Below, piece by piece: positions 14,453 to 23,295 of a stretch of 57,806 nt of DNA. The stretch spans positions 1 to 57,806 of the forward strand of contig DAOTYX010000065.1 in NCBI GenBank assembly GCA_034434635.1, in the 5' to 3' direction. The translations under genes and the position numbers were made by a program. The notes beneath the pieces were generated by a model. That model saw only the letters and a list, made by a program, of their open reading frames with translations, had not been told where the DNA came from and made no database searches. The first letter of the stretch is position 1. Each line of letters begins with the position of its first letter. Source of the DNA: DAOTYX01 sp034434635. Lineage in GTDB: Bacteria > Chloroflexota > Anaerolineae > B4-G1 > DUEL01.

Positions 14453-16102
14453 CTACAGCCTCCTCCATGCGGCAGGCAGAAACCTGAGCAGGTCGCCGGC
14501 AGCCATCCCCGCAGCGGTCAGTTCGGCGGCAGCCAGTTCCCCCGCCAGGCCGTGGAGGTAAGCGCCGACGAGGGCGGCGTCGAACGGGCCCAACCCCTGC
14601 GCGCGCAGGGCAACGATCGTGCCTGCCAGCACGTCCCCGGTGCCTCCGGTCGCCAGGCCAGGGTTGGCAAAGGGCTCCAGTGCCGCCCGTCCGTCTGGCG
14701 CGGCGACCACGGTATAGGCCCCCTTGAGCACCACGACGTGTCCCCATTCCTTCGCCTGCCGTCGCGCCACCTCGACGCGGTCGGACTGCACGTCGGCGAC
14801 CGAGACGCCCATCAGCCGGGCCATCTCTCCGGGATGGGGGGTGAGCACGGTCTCTGTCGGCAGCCGGGCCGACCAACCCTCAACTTCGGCCAGCAGGTTT
14901 AGCCCGTCGGCATCCACGACCAGCGAGGGAAGAGGGGGACGACGGGCAGGTTCCTCCCCCTGACGCAGGAAACCGACCGTCCGCTGCTGCGGTCCGACCA
15001 GGAGTTCCGTCAGGAAGGCCGCGGTCTCCGGGTCGCGGCCCAGGCCCGGACCGATGAGCAGCGCGTCGAACTGATCCAACCGCTCCGTCAGCACCTCCAC
15101 CGCTGAGCGGGCCACCACGCCCAGTTCATGCGGCAGAAGGAGATAGGTCGCCTCGGGTAGGCCAGCGGCAACCGCGGTGTGGATGGAGGCCGGCAGGGCG
15201 ACGGTGACCAGGCCCGCCCCGGCGCGGACCGCCGCCGCGCCGGCCAGACGGGCCGCGCCGGTGTAGTTGGCCGACCCGGCCACAATCAGCGCCCGACCGA
15301 AGGTGCCTTTGTGTGCGTCGGGAGGGCGGGGCGGGAGAAGGGCACGGATCTTTTCTGGCGTCGCCACCTCCAGGGTCACCCCCCCCGCGAGGGCCGGGTC
15401 GGTGCCGATGTCGGCGACGACGAGTTCGCCCCGCGCCGCCGCGCCAGGAAAGCGGAAATGGCCGCGTTTGGGATAGGCGAAGGTCACCGTCACGTCCGCC
15501 CGCAGGGCTGCCTCGTCCAACGCCCCGCTGTCGAAGTCCAACCCGCTGGGGCCGTCCACCGCCACGACTAACGGACGGGAGGGGGATGACGGCGGGCATG
15601 GGACGCCATCCAGAGAGAGCCAGCCGGCAGTTGGGGGTACTGGCTGCGTCAGGGCCTCACCTACGGCGCGCAACACCTGGGCCACCGTCCCGGTGACCGG
15701 CAGGCCGGTTCCGGTGCCCAGCAGGGCGTCCACGATCACATCGGCGCTGGCGGCCCGACGGCGGAGGGCCTGGTTGTTGGCATCGTTGGCCAGGACACAG
15801 GGGATGTGCATCTCCTGCAGGCGACGGAAGTTCTCATCCTGGCGGGGGTCGCGCGGACGGGTGAGGAAACAGGCCACATCAGCGCCGGCCTGGGCCAGGA
15901 AGCGGGCCGCCACCAGGCCATCCCCGCCGTTGTTGCCAGGGCCGACCAGGACCAGCACCCGCCTGCCCTTGACGTCCATACGGTGCAGCAGCACCTCCGC
16001 GACGGCGCGGCCGGCCCGCTCCATCATCGCGGCATAGGAGTGGCCGGCGGCATCGGCAGCCGCCTCGATAGCGCGCATCTGGGCAACAGTAACGACCTTC
16101 AC
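14453..16102 (-). CDS. nnr: Bifunctional NAD(P)H-hydrate epimerase / ADP-dependent NAD(P)H-hydrate dehydratase
   Basis: Repairs hydrated NADH/NADPH. The 549-residue fusion has an N-terminal YjeF_N epimerase (about 1-250; GPGNNGGDGLVAARFL, DALLGTGTGLPV, DGPSGLDFDSG) and a C-terminal ribokinase-like dehydratase (about 262-545; KGTFGRALIVAGS, LIGPGLGRD, LTPHPGEMARLMG, and GGTGDVLAGTI with the catalytic Asp). A 25-residue proline-rich stretch interrupts the epimerase domain after QPVPPTAGW, and another insert near GEEPARRPPLP lies in the dehydratase. The fused form is common. It is transcribed alone from the promoter at 16147-16175. Confidence 0.95.
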   Translation of the reverse strand: MKVVTVAQMRAIEAAADAAGHSYAAMMERAGRAVAEVLLHRMDVKGRRVLVLVGPGNNGGDGLVAARFLAQAGADVACFLTRPRDPRQDENFRRLQEMHIPCVLANDANNQALRRRAASADVIVDALLGTGTGLPVTGTVAQVLRAVGEALTQPVPPTAGWLSLDGVPCPPSSPSRPLVVAVDGPSGLDFDSGALDEAALRADVTVTFAYPKRGHFRFPGAAARGELVVADIGTDPALAGGVTLEVATPEKIRALLPPRPPDAHKGTFGRALIVAGSANYTGAARLAGAAAVRAGAGLVTVALPASIHTAVAAGLPEATYLLLPHELGVVARSAVEVLTERLDQFDALLIGPGLGRDPETAAFLTELLVGPQQRTVGFLRQGEEPARRPPLPSLVVDADGLNLLAEVEGWSARLPTETVLTPHPGEMARLMGVSVADVQSDRVEVARRQAKEWGHVVVLKGAYTVVAAPDGRAALEPFANPGLATGGTGDVLAGTIVALRAQGLGPFDAALVGAYLHGLAGELAAAELTAAGMAAGDLLRFLPAAWRRL

Positions 16103-16146
16103 GCCTCACCTTCCTCACCGAGAGTTTGTGTGCGTCGTTGCTCAGT

Positions 16147-16175
16147 ACTATACCCGTCCTGGGGCGAGAAGTCAA
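16147..16175 (-). promoter_or_regulatory. Promoter for the NAD(P)HX repair gene
   Basis: Minus strand TTGACT (16170-16175), 17-nt spacer, TATAGT (16147-16152), with about 38 nt of leader to the ATG. Confidence 0.75.
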
Positions 16176-16181
16176 GGGAGC

Positions 16182-16205
16182 AGGACAACTGCGCGCAGTT
16201 GTCCT
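16182..16205. repeat. Perfect 24-nt palindrome between divergent promoters
   Basis: AGGACAACTGCG followed at once by its exact reverse complement. It lies just upstream of the minus-strand -35 box at 16170-16175 and about 65 bp upstream of the ROK-gene promoter. It may be a regulator site or a REP-type extragenic palindrome. Confidence 0.7.
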
Positions 16206-16270
16206 ACAGATTTGCGGCCTGGCCCACTGGTTCCCGACAGTTCTGTGACACACCCGCCGGCAATTGGCTC

Positions 16271-16298
16271 TTGACAAGGAGCAAAATCCCACTATAAT
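16271..16298 (+). promoter_or_regulatory. Strong promoter of the ROK regulator gene
   Basis: Perfect TTGACA (16271-16276), 16-nt spacer, perfect TATAAT (16293-16298). The predicted start (about 16305) falls at the left edge of the palindromic operator. Confidence 0.85.
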
Positions 16299-16304
16299 AG
16301 ACTA

Positions 16305-16333
16305 CGTTGGTTGGCCCAACAAACTAACCAACG
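16305..16333 (+). promoter_or_regulatory. Probable ROK-regulator operator
   Basis: CGTTGGTT (16305-16312) is the exact inverse of AACCAACG (16326-16333), and a second near-palindrome GTTGG-C-CCAAC sits inside. The right half contains CAACAAACTAA, which as I recall is the half-site of Bacillus XylR operators. XylR is also a ROK protein. Its place on the transcription start predicts autorepression relieved by sugar. Confidence 0.65.
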
Positions 16334-16378
16334 CGCGCGTTTCTTTCCCCTGTTCCGCAAGAAGGCCAGGCTAGGCAC

Positions 16379-17602
16379 GTGCCGAGGCAGAACCGCTATC
16401 AAACGGGCGACCAGGCCCTGGTACGGCAGCTCAACCGCTCGGTGATCATGCACCACCTGCGCGAAAGCGCGCCCATCTCCCGCGCCGCCCTGGCGGAGAA
16501 GAGCGGCCTGAACAAGACCACCGTCTCCAGCCTGGTGTTCGAACTGATCGGGCGGCAGTTCGTGCGCGAGATCGGCCTTGGTCCCACCAGCACAGGCCGG
16601 CCCGCTGTGCTCCTTGAGCTCAACCCCTCCGTCGGCTGCATCGTCAGTGGCGAGATCGGCGTGGACTTCATCTCCGTCATCTGCACCGACTTCGCGCCGG
16701 AGATCCTCTGGCGGCATCAGGAGCAGACCGACCCGTCCACCGGGCAGGCGGTGATCATGGAGCGGATGTTGAGCACCCTGGAACAGGCGGTGCAGGTGGG
16801 GCGAAGCATCCACGGCCAGATCCTGGGGTTGGCGGTGGGCGTACCCGGGCTGGTGGATCAGGCGACAGGCACGCTGCTGCTCGCCCCCAATTTGGGTTGG
16901 CGGGGAGTGCCGTTGCGACGCATCCTCGAAGAGCGTTTTCCCCTCCCCATCTTTGTGGACAACGAAGCAAACATGGCCGCGCTGGGCGAGCACTACTTCG
17001 GCGCAGCGCAAGGCCATGAAGAAGTGCTGTACATCAGCGCGGGCGTCGGTCTGGGCGGCGGCATCGTCCACGGCGGAGGCCTGTTCAGCGGCGTCGGCGG
17101 GTTCGGGGGAGAGTTTGGCCACATGACCATGGACCCCGCCGGCGAGATGTGCAACTGCGGCAACCGCGGCTGCTGGGAGACGCAGGTGAGCCAGCGGGCG
17201 CTGTTCCGCCACGTCCGCCAGGCCATCGAACAGGGCCAACCCAGCCTGCTTCTGGAGGCAGCGAAGGGAGACCTGGGACGGCTGACAGTGCCGATGGTCG
17301 TGGATGCGGCCCGCGCTGGCGATAGAGTGGCCCTGACGGCGCTCGACCGGGTCGGCCACCATCTGGGCATCGGCATCGCTTCGTTGGTCAATGCCCTGAA
17401 CCCGGAACTGGTGGTCTTCGGCGGCATCTTGAGCCTGGCCGGCGACTTCCTTCTCCCTCCGGTAGAACAGGAGTTGCAGCAGCGGGCCCTGCTCTGGAAC
17501 CGGGAGGCCACCCGTGTTGTGCTCGCCCGGCACGGCTTCGATGCCTGCGTCATCGGCGGCGTCGCCACCGTCTACCAGAACATCCTCACCCAGCCCTACT
17601 AG
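16379..17602 (+). CDS. ROK-family sugar-responsive transcriptional regulator
   Basis: 407-residue repressor of the NagC/XylR type. An N-terminal winged helix-turn-helix (about 15-75, PISRAALAEKSGLNKTTVSS) is joined to a ROK sugar-binding domain with FVDNEANMAALGE, the ISAGVGLGGGIVHGG nucleotide/sugar loop and the zinc motif CNCGNRGCWE. It is a regulator rather than a kinase because of the DNA-binding domain. The start is a GTG (16379-16381), about 74 nt after the promoter. It lies next to the sugar ABC importer and catabolic genes downstream, which it probably controls, along with itself through the operator at 16305-16333. Inducer not known; xylose or another pentose is suggested by the locus. 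Confidence 0.92.
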   Translation: MPRQNRYQTGDQALVRQLNRSVIMHHLRESAPISRAALAEKSGLNKTTVSSLVFELIGRQFVREIGLGPTSTGRPAVLLELNPSVGCIVSGEIGVDFISVICTDFAPEILWRHQEQTDPSTGQAVIMERMLSTLEQAVQVGRSIHGQILGLAVGVPGLVDQATGTLLLAPNLGWRGVPLRRILEERFPLPIFVDNEANMAALGEHYFGAAQGHEEVLYISAGVGLGGGIVHGGGLFSGVGGFGGEFGHMTMDPAGEMCNCGNRGCWETQVSQRALFRHVRQAIEQGQPSLLLEAAKGDLGRLTVPMVVDAARAGDRVALTALDRVGHHLGIGIASLVNALNPELVVFGGILSLAGDFLLPPVEQELQQRALLWNREATRVVLARHGFDACVIGGVATVYQNILTQPY

Positions 17603-17736
17603 ACAGACGACGGGCCGGCCCCTGCGGGCCAACCCAACGGTCGAGTCCAGCGCACAGGAGGTGTAACGGCAGGTGAGAGAACGTATCCTATCAGACCGGC
17701 TGTTCTGTGCTCAGTACCCAAGTCAGGAGGAGAAAA

Positions 17737-19080
17737 ATGCTTAAGCGAGCGTCTTTCGTGTTGTCAGTGCTGGCCATCGTGGCCATGCTGGTCGCCTGCG
17801 GCCCCAGGCCCACTGAGCAGGCCCCGGCCGTCACCGAACTGACGATCATGTGGGCCGAGTGGGACCCCTCGAACTACCTGCAGCAGATCGGCCAGGAGTA
17901 CGAGGCCCAGACCGGGGTCAAGATCACCGTCATCCAGGAGCCGTGGGGCAGCTACTATGACCGCGTGGCTGCCGAGTGGGCCGCGCAGGGGACCGCCTTC
18001 GACATGGTGGTCGGCGACAGCCAGTGGCTCGGCCAGGCGGCGACGCAGGGTCACTATGTGGACCTGACCGAGTTCCTGACCAGCGAGGGCATCGCTCAGA
18101 CGGTCACCCCGGCCACGCTCACCTACTACGGCGAGTATCCCGCTGGCTCCGGCACCTACTGGGCCTACCCCACCGAGGGTGACGCTGTCGGTTGGGCCTA
18201 TCGCCGCGACCTGTTCGAGGATCCCGACGAGATGGCCGCGTTCCAGAGCCGCTACGGCTACCCGCTCGACGTCCCCACCACCTGGCAGCAGCTGCACGAC
18301 ATCGCCGAGTTCTTCACCCGCCCCGATGAAGGCCTCTACGGTGTGTCTATCTACACCCAGAAGGACTACGACGGCATCACCATGGGCTTCGAGAACGTCT
18401 TCTTCTCCTGGGGCGCCGACTGGGCCAACCGGGAGACCAACGAGGTGCTGGGGATCGTGAACTCGCCGGAAGCGGTCGAAGCGCTGGAGTTCTACCGCAG
18501 CCTGTACGCCTTCACCCCGCCAGGCAGCAGTAACGACTTCTTCGCCGAGAGCAACAACCACTTCATCGCTGGCGAGGTCGCCATGGCCATGAACTACTTC
18601 GCCTTCTTCCCCGCTCTCTCCAACCCCGGCATCAACCCCTACGCTGAGACCACCGGCTTCTTCGCCGTCCCCGCCGGCCCCACCGGCGAGCGGTACGCCG
18701 CGCTGGGCGGCCAGGGCCTGAGCATCAACGCCTACATCTCCCCCGAGCGGCAAGAGGCGGCCAAGGACTTCATTCGCTGGTTCGCCCAGGAGGACACGCA
18801 GCGACGCTGGGCTGAGTTGGGCGGCTATACCTGCAACATCAACGTGCTGCAGAGTGAGGCCTTCCTCACCGCTCAGCCCTACAACCCCGCCTTTGCCGAC
18901 ACGATGACCGTCGTCAAGGACTTCTGGAACATCCCCATCTACGGTGAGCTGCTGGAGATCGTCCAGCGCGAACTCCACGCCTACGTCGTCGGCGGCGAGG
19001 GCACCGCGGAGGAGGCCCTGACCCGCATCGCCGAGCAGCACGATGCCATCCTGCGGGAAGGCGGCTACATCCAACAGTAA
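17737..19080 (+). CDS. Sugar ABC transporter substrate-binding lipoprotein
   Basis: Extracytoplasmic sugar-binding protein, family 1 (MalE/UgpB-like), 447 residues. The signal peptide MLKRASFVLSVLAIVAMLVA ends at a lipobox with Cys21 (LVAC), so it is membrane-tethered. ELTIMWAEWDPSNYLQQIGQ opens the mature domain, and many aromatic residues (YWAYPTEGDAVGWAYRRDLF) fit binding of an oligosaccharide or glycoside. The ATG at 17737 has AGGAGGAG upstream, so I chose it over an in-frame start 30 nt earlier. It is first of the importer genes; the 134-bp gap after the ROK gene holds no clear promoter. A strong stem-loop follows its stop. Confidence 0.92.
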   Translation: MLKRASFVLSVLAIVAMLVACGPRPTEQAPAVTELTIMWAEWDPSNYLQQIGQEYEAQTGVKITVIQEPWGSYYDRVAAEWAAQGTAFDMVVGDSQWLGQAATQGHYVDLTEFLTSEGIAQTVTPATLTYYGEYPAGSGTYWAYPTEGDAVGWAYRRDLFEDPDEMAAFQSRYGYPLDVPTTWQQLHDIAEFFTRPDEGLYGVSIYTQKDYDGITMGFENVFFSWGADWANRETNEVLGIVNSPEAVEALEFYRSLYAFTPPGSSNDFFAESNNHFIAGEVAMAMNYFAFFPALSNPGINPYAETTGFFAVPAGPTGERYAALGGQGLSINAYISPERQEAAKDFIRWFAQEDTQRRWAELGGYTCNINVLQSEAFLTAQPYNPAFADTMTVVKDFWNIPIYGELLEIVQRELHAYVVGGEGTAEEALTRIAEQHDAILREGGYIQQ

Positions 19081-19095
19081 CATCGGTTCCTGAAC

Positions 19096-19127
19096 GGTGG
19101 GGAGGTGGTGATGGCCACCTCCCCACC
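19096..19127 (+). terminator. Stem-loop between binding protein and permease genes
   Basis: A perfect 13-bp stem GGTGGGGAGGTGG/CCACCTCCCCACC with a 6-nt loop, 16 nt after the binding-protein stop. Such a hairpin commonly raises binding protein over permease by stabilising the upstream mRNA or by partial termination. Confidence 0.65.
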
Positions 19128-19155
19128 CTTCCCAGACAAGAGGGGGTGAAGTGAC

Positions 19156-20100
19156 ATGTCCCCAGCCAAGACCACGGTGAGTGCCGCTCCGGGCCGTCAG
19201 GGCGCCCGGCGCCCACGCCACCAGCTCAGCGATACCTCCATCCAATGGCTGTTCATCGGCCCGACACTGGCCCTGTTGGTGGCGATGAACATTTTCCCGC
19301 TGTTCTACAGCCTCTACCTCAGTTTCACCGACTACTCCGCCATCGCTCGACAGCCACCCGTATGGGTCGGCCTGGCCAACTACCGCAACATCCTCCACAG
19401 CGGGCAACTGTGGCAGTACTTCACCGTCACCGGTCGGTACGCGCTGTTGGCGGTGGGCCTGGAGACCATATTGGGCTTCGGGTTGGCCATGCTCCTGCGG
19501 GAACGGTTCAAAGGCAGCGGCTTCATCACCACGCTGATCCTGGTACCGATGATGCTCTCGCCGGTGGTGGTGGGGTTGTTCTGGAAACTGATCTTCAATC
19601 CCAGTTCCGGCATCTTCAACTATCTGCTCGGTTTCACCAACCCAGCCACCGCCCCCGACTGGCTGGCCAGCCCGCAACTGGCCCTGTGGGCAGTGGTCAT
19701 CGTGGATGTGTGGATGTGGACCCCCTTCGTGATGCTGCTGTGCCTCTCCGGCCTGAGCGCCATCCCCGACTACATCTACGAAGCGGCGGTGATTGACCGG
19801 GCCAGTTCGTGGATGCAGTTCTGGCGCATCACCTTGCCCCAGGTGGCCCCCCTGTTGCTGATCGCTGTGCTGTTCCGCACCATCGAGGCGTTCAAGGCCT
19901 TCGACCTGGTGATGGGGTTGACGGGAGGCGGTCCGGGTTCCGCTACAGAGGTGATCGCCGTCAACCTGTACCGCACCGCCTTCCTGGGCCAGTGGCGCAC
20001 CGGCACGGCCAGCGCGATGGCTTACATCGTGCTGGTGATCATCGTCGCTGTCAGCAACCTCTATATCCGCTACCTGAATCGCATCCGCGGAGAGGAGTAG
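19156..20100 (+). CDS. Sugar ABC transporter permease (MalF/UgpA type)
   Basis: 314-residue inner-membrane subunit with six predicted helices; the first is at about 30-52 (WLFIGPTLALLVAMNIFPLFYSL, shortened here). The EAA loop that docks the ATPase reads YEAAVIDRASSWMQFWRITLP (about 212-232). The start MSPAKTTVSAAPGRQG has GGGGTGA upstream. It pairs with the permease starting four bases after its stop. Confidence 0.93.
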   Translation: MSPAKTTVSAAPGRQGARRPRHQLSDTSIQWLFIGPTLALLVAMNIFPLFYSLYLSFTDYSAIARQPPVWVGLANYRNILHSGQLWQYFTVTGRYALLAVGLETILGFGLAMLLRERFKGSGFITTLILVPMMLSPVVVGLFWKLIFNPSSGIFNYLLGFTNPATAPDWLASPQLALWAVVIVDVWMWTPFVMLLCLSGLSAIPDYIYEAAVIDRASSWMQFWRITLPQVAPLLLIAVLFRTIEAFKAFDLVMGLTGGGPGSATEVIAVNLYRTAFLGQWRTGTASAMAYIVLVIIVAVSNLYIRYLNRIRGEE

Positions 20101-20103
20101 ACC

Positions 20104-21054
20104 ATGCCCAGAGTAGATCGCGTCAGTCGCAAAGTGCAGACCGGACGCACCATCCGCGCCATCATCGCTATCCTCATCGCCATCATCACACTGATCCCGG
20201 TCCTCTGGATGACCCTGACCGCTTTCAAATCCCGGTCGGATGCCGTGGCGGTTCCGCCGAAGGTCTTCTTCACCCCCACACTGGAGGGATTCATCAGCCT
20301 CCTGACCACGCGCGCGGTGCTGAACCCCAGCGCCCTGGCGCAGTACCAGGGGCGCACCGACCTGCCGTGGTATCAGCAGGTGATGTTGCAAAGAGGGCAG
20401 ATCGTCACCGGTCCCAGTCAGTACGTGAGCCGACTGCGGAACTCGGTCATCATCGCTGGCACCTCGACGTTGGCGGCGATCGTGCTCGGCGTGCTGGCTG
20501 CCTACGCCTTCAGCCGCTTCCGTGTGCCGGGCAAAGGCGACCTGCTCTTCTTCATCCTGAGCACACGCATGCTCCCCCCGGTGGTGGTGACCATCCCCAT
20601 CTTCCTGATGTACCGCCGCCTGGGCCTCTCTGACACGCACATCGGCCTGATCATCCTCTACACCGCCTTCAACCTCTCATTTTCCGTCTGGTTGCTCAAG
20701 GGCTTCATTGACGAGATTCCCCATGAATATGAAGAGGCGGCGATGGTGGACGGCTACTCCCGCCTGCAGGCGTTCCTGAAGATCGTCCTGCCGCAGGCAG
20801 CCACGGGCATCACCGCCGCCACTGTCTTTTGTCTGATCTTTGCCTGGAACGAGTACGCCTTCGCGTTGATGCTGACCACCGACCGGGCACGCACCGCCCC
20901 ACCGAGCATTCCATCGGTCTTGGGCACCGGCGGCATCGAGTGGGCGGCCATCGCCGCCGGCTCGCTGGGTTTCCTCATCCCGGTCGTCATCGTCACTTTC
21001 GCCTTGCGCAGGTATCTGCTGCGCGGGGTGACCTTCGGGGCGATCCGCCAATGA
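20104..21054 (+). CDS. Sugar ABC transporter permease (MalG/UgpE type)
   Basis: 316-residue second permease subunit. Six helices are predicted, with the first at about 18-38. The first outside loop is longer than usual (about 50-115) and charged, including YQGRTDLPWYQQVMLQRG, which may contact the binding protein. The EAA loop reads YEEAAMVDGYSRLQAFLKI. It ends RRYLLRGVTFGAIRQ, the typical MalG-type C-terminus. Four-base spacing from the partner permease shows tight coupling. Confidence 0.93.
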   Translation: MPRVDRVSRKVQTGRTIRAIIAILIAIITLIPVLWMTLTAFKSRSDAVAVPPKVFFTPTLEGFISLLTTRAVLNPSALAQYQGRTDLPWYQQVMLQRGQIVTGPSQYVSRLRNSVIIAGTSTLAAIVLGVLAAYAFSRFRVPGKGDLLFFILSTRMLPPVVVTIPIFLMYRRLGLSDTHIGLIILYTAFNLSFSVWLLKGFIDEIPHEYEEAAMVDGYSRLQAFLKIVLPQAATGITAATVFCLIFAWNEYAFALMLTTDRARTAPPSIPSVLGTGGIEWAAIAAGSLGFLIPVVIVTFALRRYLLRGVTFGAIRQ

Positions 21055-21096
21055 ACACGCTTCTGCGCCCCCACTCCACACCTTTCAGGTGAGACT

Positions 21097-22194
21097 ATGG
21101 CCACGATTGAACTCCGCCAGGTAGAGAAACGCTTCGGCGACCTGCAGGCCGTCCACCCGATGAACCTGACCGTCCACGACGGCGAGTTCGTCGTCCTTCT
21201 GGGCCCCTCGGGTTGCGGCAAGACGACGACGCTGCGCATGATCGCCGGTCTGGAGACCGTCACCAGTGGGAACATCCTGCTGAACGGGGTGGACGTGACC
21301 TGGCTGCCGGCCAACCAGCGGGACATCGCCTTCGTCTTCCAGTTCTTCGCCCTCTATCCCCACCTGACCGCGCGGCAGAACATCGCCTTCCCGCTTCAGG
21401 CGCAGGGAGAGTCCCGCGCCACGGTGAAAGCGCGCGTGGACGAGGTGGCGCGCCTGCTGGAGATCCAGCCCATCCTCCACCTGCGGCCCAAAGCGCTCAG
21501 CAGCGGCGACCAGCAACGGGTGGCCCTGGCCCGCGCCCTGGTGCGCCGGCCCGCCGCCTTCCTGATGGATGAGCCGCTCGGCGCGCTCGACGCCGACTTC
21601 CGCGAGAGCATGCGCGCCGAAATCAAGCGGCTGCACCTGGCCCAGAACGCCACGACCGTGTACGTGACCCACGACCAGATCGAAGCGATGGCCATGGGGG
21701 ACCGCATCGTGGTCATGTCTATGGGCGTCATCCAGCAGGTGGGCACCCCGGCAGAGGTCTACCACGACCCGGCCAACCTGTTCGTCGCCCGCTTCATCGG
21801 CAGCCCGGGGATGAACCTGTTGACCGGGCGGTACGAGGACGGCGTGATCTACCTGCCCGGCGATAACCGCTACCCCGTGTCCGCCGACCATCGTGCACTG
21901 CTGGCGCGGGCGCTGCGCGGAGACACGGTGATCCTGGGCTTCCGCCCCGAGGCGGCCACCGTCAGCGAAAACGGGGCGCTGGGCGGGCTGGTCTACAGCG
22001 CGGACCTGCATGGATCATACACGATGTTACACCTGGCGCTGGGCAGCGAGGAGACCATCGTCCATGTCCGCGGCAGCCGGGGCATGGGCCGCTCGGTCAA
22101 CACGCCGCTGCGCTTCGACCTCAACCCGGCGATGGTGCGGTTCTTCGACCCGACCACGGAACGGGCATTGACAGGGGAGGTGAGCCGTGGCTGA
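21097..22194 (+). CDS. Sugar ABC transporter ATPase, MalK-like, variant signature
   Basis: 365-residue ATPase with Walker A GPSGCGKTTT, Walker B AAFLMDEPLGALDA, the switch His in VYVTHDQIEAM and a C-terminal MalK/TOBE regulatory domain (about 235-365). The ABC signature reads LSSGDQQRVALARAL instead of LSGGQQQRVALARAL, so the second Gly is Ser and Gln is Asp. Its stop overlaps the start of a second ATPase gene by eight bases, pointing to a heterodimer in which one composite ATP site is altered. Confidence 0.93.
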   Translation: MATIELRQVEKRFGDLQAVHPMNLTVHDGEFVVLLGPSGCGKTTTLRMIAGLETVTSGNILLNGVDVTWLPANQRDIAFVFQFFALYPHLTARQNIAFPLQAQGESRATVKARVDEVARLLEIQPILHLRPKALSSGDQQRVALARALVRRPAAFLMDEPLGALDADFRESMRAEIKRLHLAQNATTVYVTHDQIEAMAMGDRIVVMSMGVIQQVGTPAEVYHDPANLFVARFIGSPGMNLLTGRYEDGVIYLPGDNRYPVSADHRALLARALRGDTVILGFRPEAATVSENGALGGLVYSADLHGSYTMLHLALGSEETIVHVRGSRGMGRSVNTPLRFDLNPAMVRFFDPTTERALTGEVSRG

Positions 22195-23245
22195 TGTCGC
22201 TCTGCAGCACATCACCAAACGATTCGGGGCGGTCACGGCCCTGGAAGATGTCTCTTTCGACATCAAGGATGGGGAGTTCTTCGTCCTGCTTGGGCCCACC
22301 GGCGCGGGCAAGACGACCACCCTGCGGGTCATCGCCGGCCTGGAGAAGCAGGACGAGGGACACGTCCTTTTCGACGGCGAGCCAGTGGATGCCCTGCCTC
22401 CTGCTGAGAGGGATGTGGCCTTCGTATTCCAGCAGTACTCGCTCTATCCCACTATGACCGTCTTCGACAACCTGGCCTTCCCGTTGCGCGCACCGCTGCG
22501 CCGGTTGCCCGAGGCGGAGGTCCGCCAGCGCGTCCTGGAGACGGCCCGTAAAGTGCACATTGACCACCTGCTGGACCGCAAGACGGCCAACCTCTCCGGC
22601 GGCGAGATGCAGCGCGTCGCCATCGGCCGCGCCCTGGTGCGCCGCCCGCGCATCTTCCTGATGGACGAGCCGCTCTCCAACCTGGACGCCAAACTGCGCG
22701 AGGCGTTGCGCGTGGAACTGGAACACCTGCAAAAAGTGGAGGGCAGCACCACGCTCTTCGTCACCCACGACCAGGTGGAGGCGTTGACGATGGCCGACCG
22801 CATCGCCGTCCTCAACCACGGCCACATCATCCAGATCGGCACCCCCAGGGACATCTACGACCGCCCGGCGACGACCTTCGTAGCGCAACTGGTGGGCACC
22901 CCGCGCATCAACCTGATGGAAGCCCGCTGCGACGACGCCGTCACCGTCCCCGGCTCCGCCATCCGCCTCCCCGTCCCGACAGAGATCCACCTGCCCCCCA
23001 CCTTCATCCTCGGCGTGCGCCCGGAAGACGTGCGCCCCTGCGCCGACGGGGAGTGCGTCGGCCAGGTGGTGCTGACCGAGCCGCTGGGCGTCGAGACCAT
23101 CCTGCACATCCGCTCTGGAGGGGCGGAACTGCTCAGCCTCGTGGCTGGCCTGAGCGATCTGCACATCGGCGCCGAGACCCGTTTCCGCATCGCTGAGGAA
23201 CGGCTGCACTACTTCCACCCTGACGGACGACGCATCACCGCCTGA
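22187..23245 (+). CDS. Sugar ABC transporter ATPase, MalK-like, canonical signature
   Basis: 352-residue ATPase. It has Walker A GPTGAGKTTT, signature LSGGEMQRVAIGRAL, Walker B RIFLMDEPLSNLDA, switch His in LFVTHDQVEAL and a TOBE domain with LGVRPEDVRPC. Unlike its partner the signature motif is intact. It overlaps the partner's end by eight bases. A CUT1-type sugar importer normally has one ATPase gene acting as a homodimer; two in a row suggest a heterodimer. Confidence 0.94.
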   Translation: MADVALQHITKRFGAVTALEDVSFDIKDGEFFVLLGPTGAGKTTTLRVIAGLEKQDEGHVLFDGEPVDALPPAERDVAFVFQQYSLYPTMTVFDNLAFPLRAPLRRLPEAEVRQRVLETARKVHIDHLLDRKTANLSGGEMQRVAIGRALVRRPRIFLMDEPLSNLDAKLREALRVELEHLQKVEGSTTLFVTHDQVEALTMADRIAVLNHGHIIQIGTPRDIYDRPATTFVAQLVGTPRINLMEARCDDAVTVPGSAIRLPVPTEIHLPPTFILGVRPEDVRPCADGECVGQVVLTEPLGVETILHIRSGGAELLSLVAGLSDLHIGAETRFRIAEERLHYFHPDGRRITA

Positions 23246-23295
23246 ACGGCGGGACGTAGACCCAAAACCCGGCCCTAGATTGTAAGGAGGAGAGA

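Noticed and set aside
16379..17602. Glucokinase
   Set aside because: A ROK fold is present, but the N-terminal winged helix-turn-helix and the operator at the promoter point to a regulator.
17764..20640. 958-codon antisense open frame across the ABC importer genes
   Set aside because: It runs through three clearly coding plus-strand genes and the gap between them, with no recognisable domain, and is explained by GC-rich third positions.
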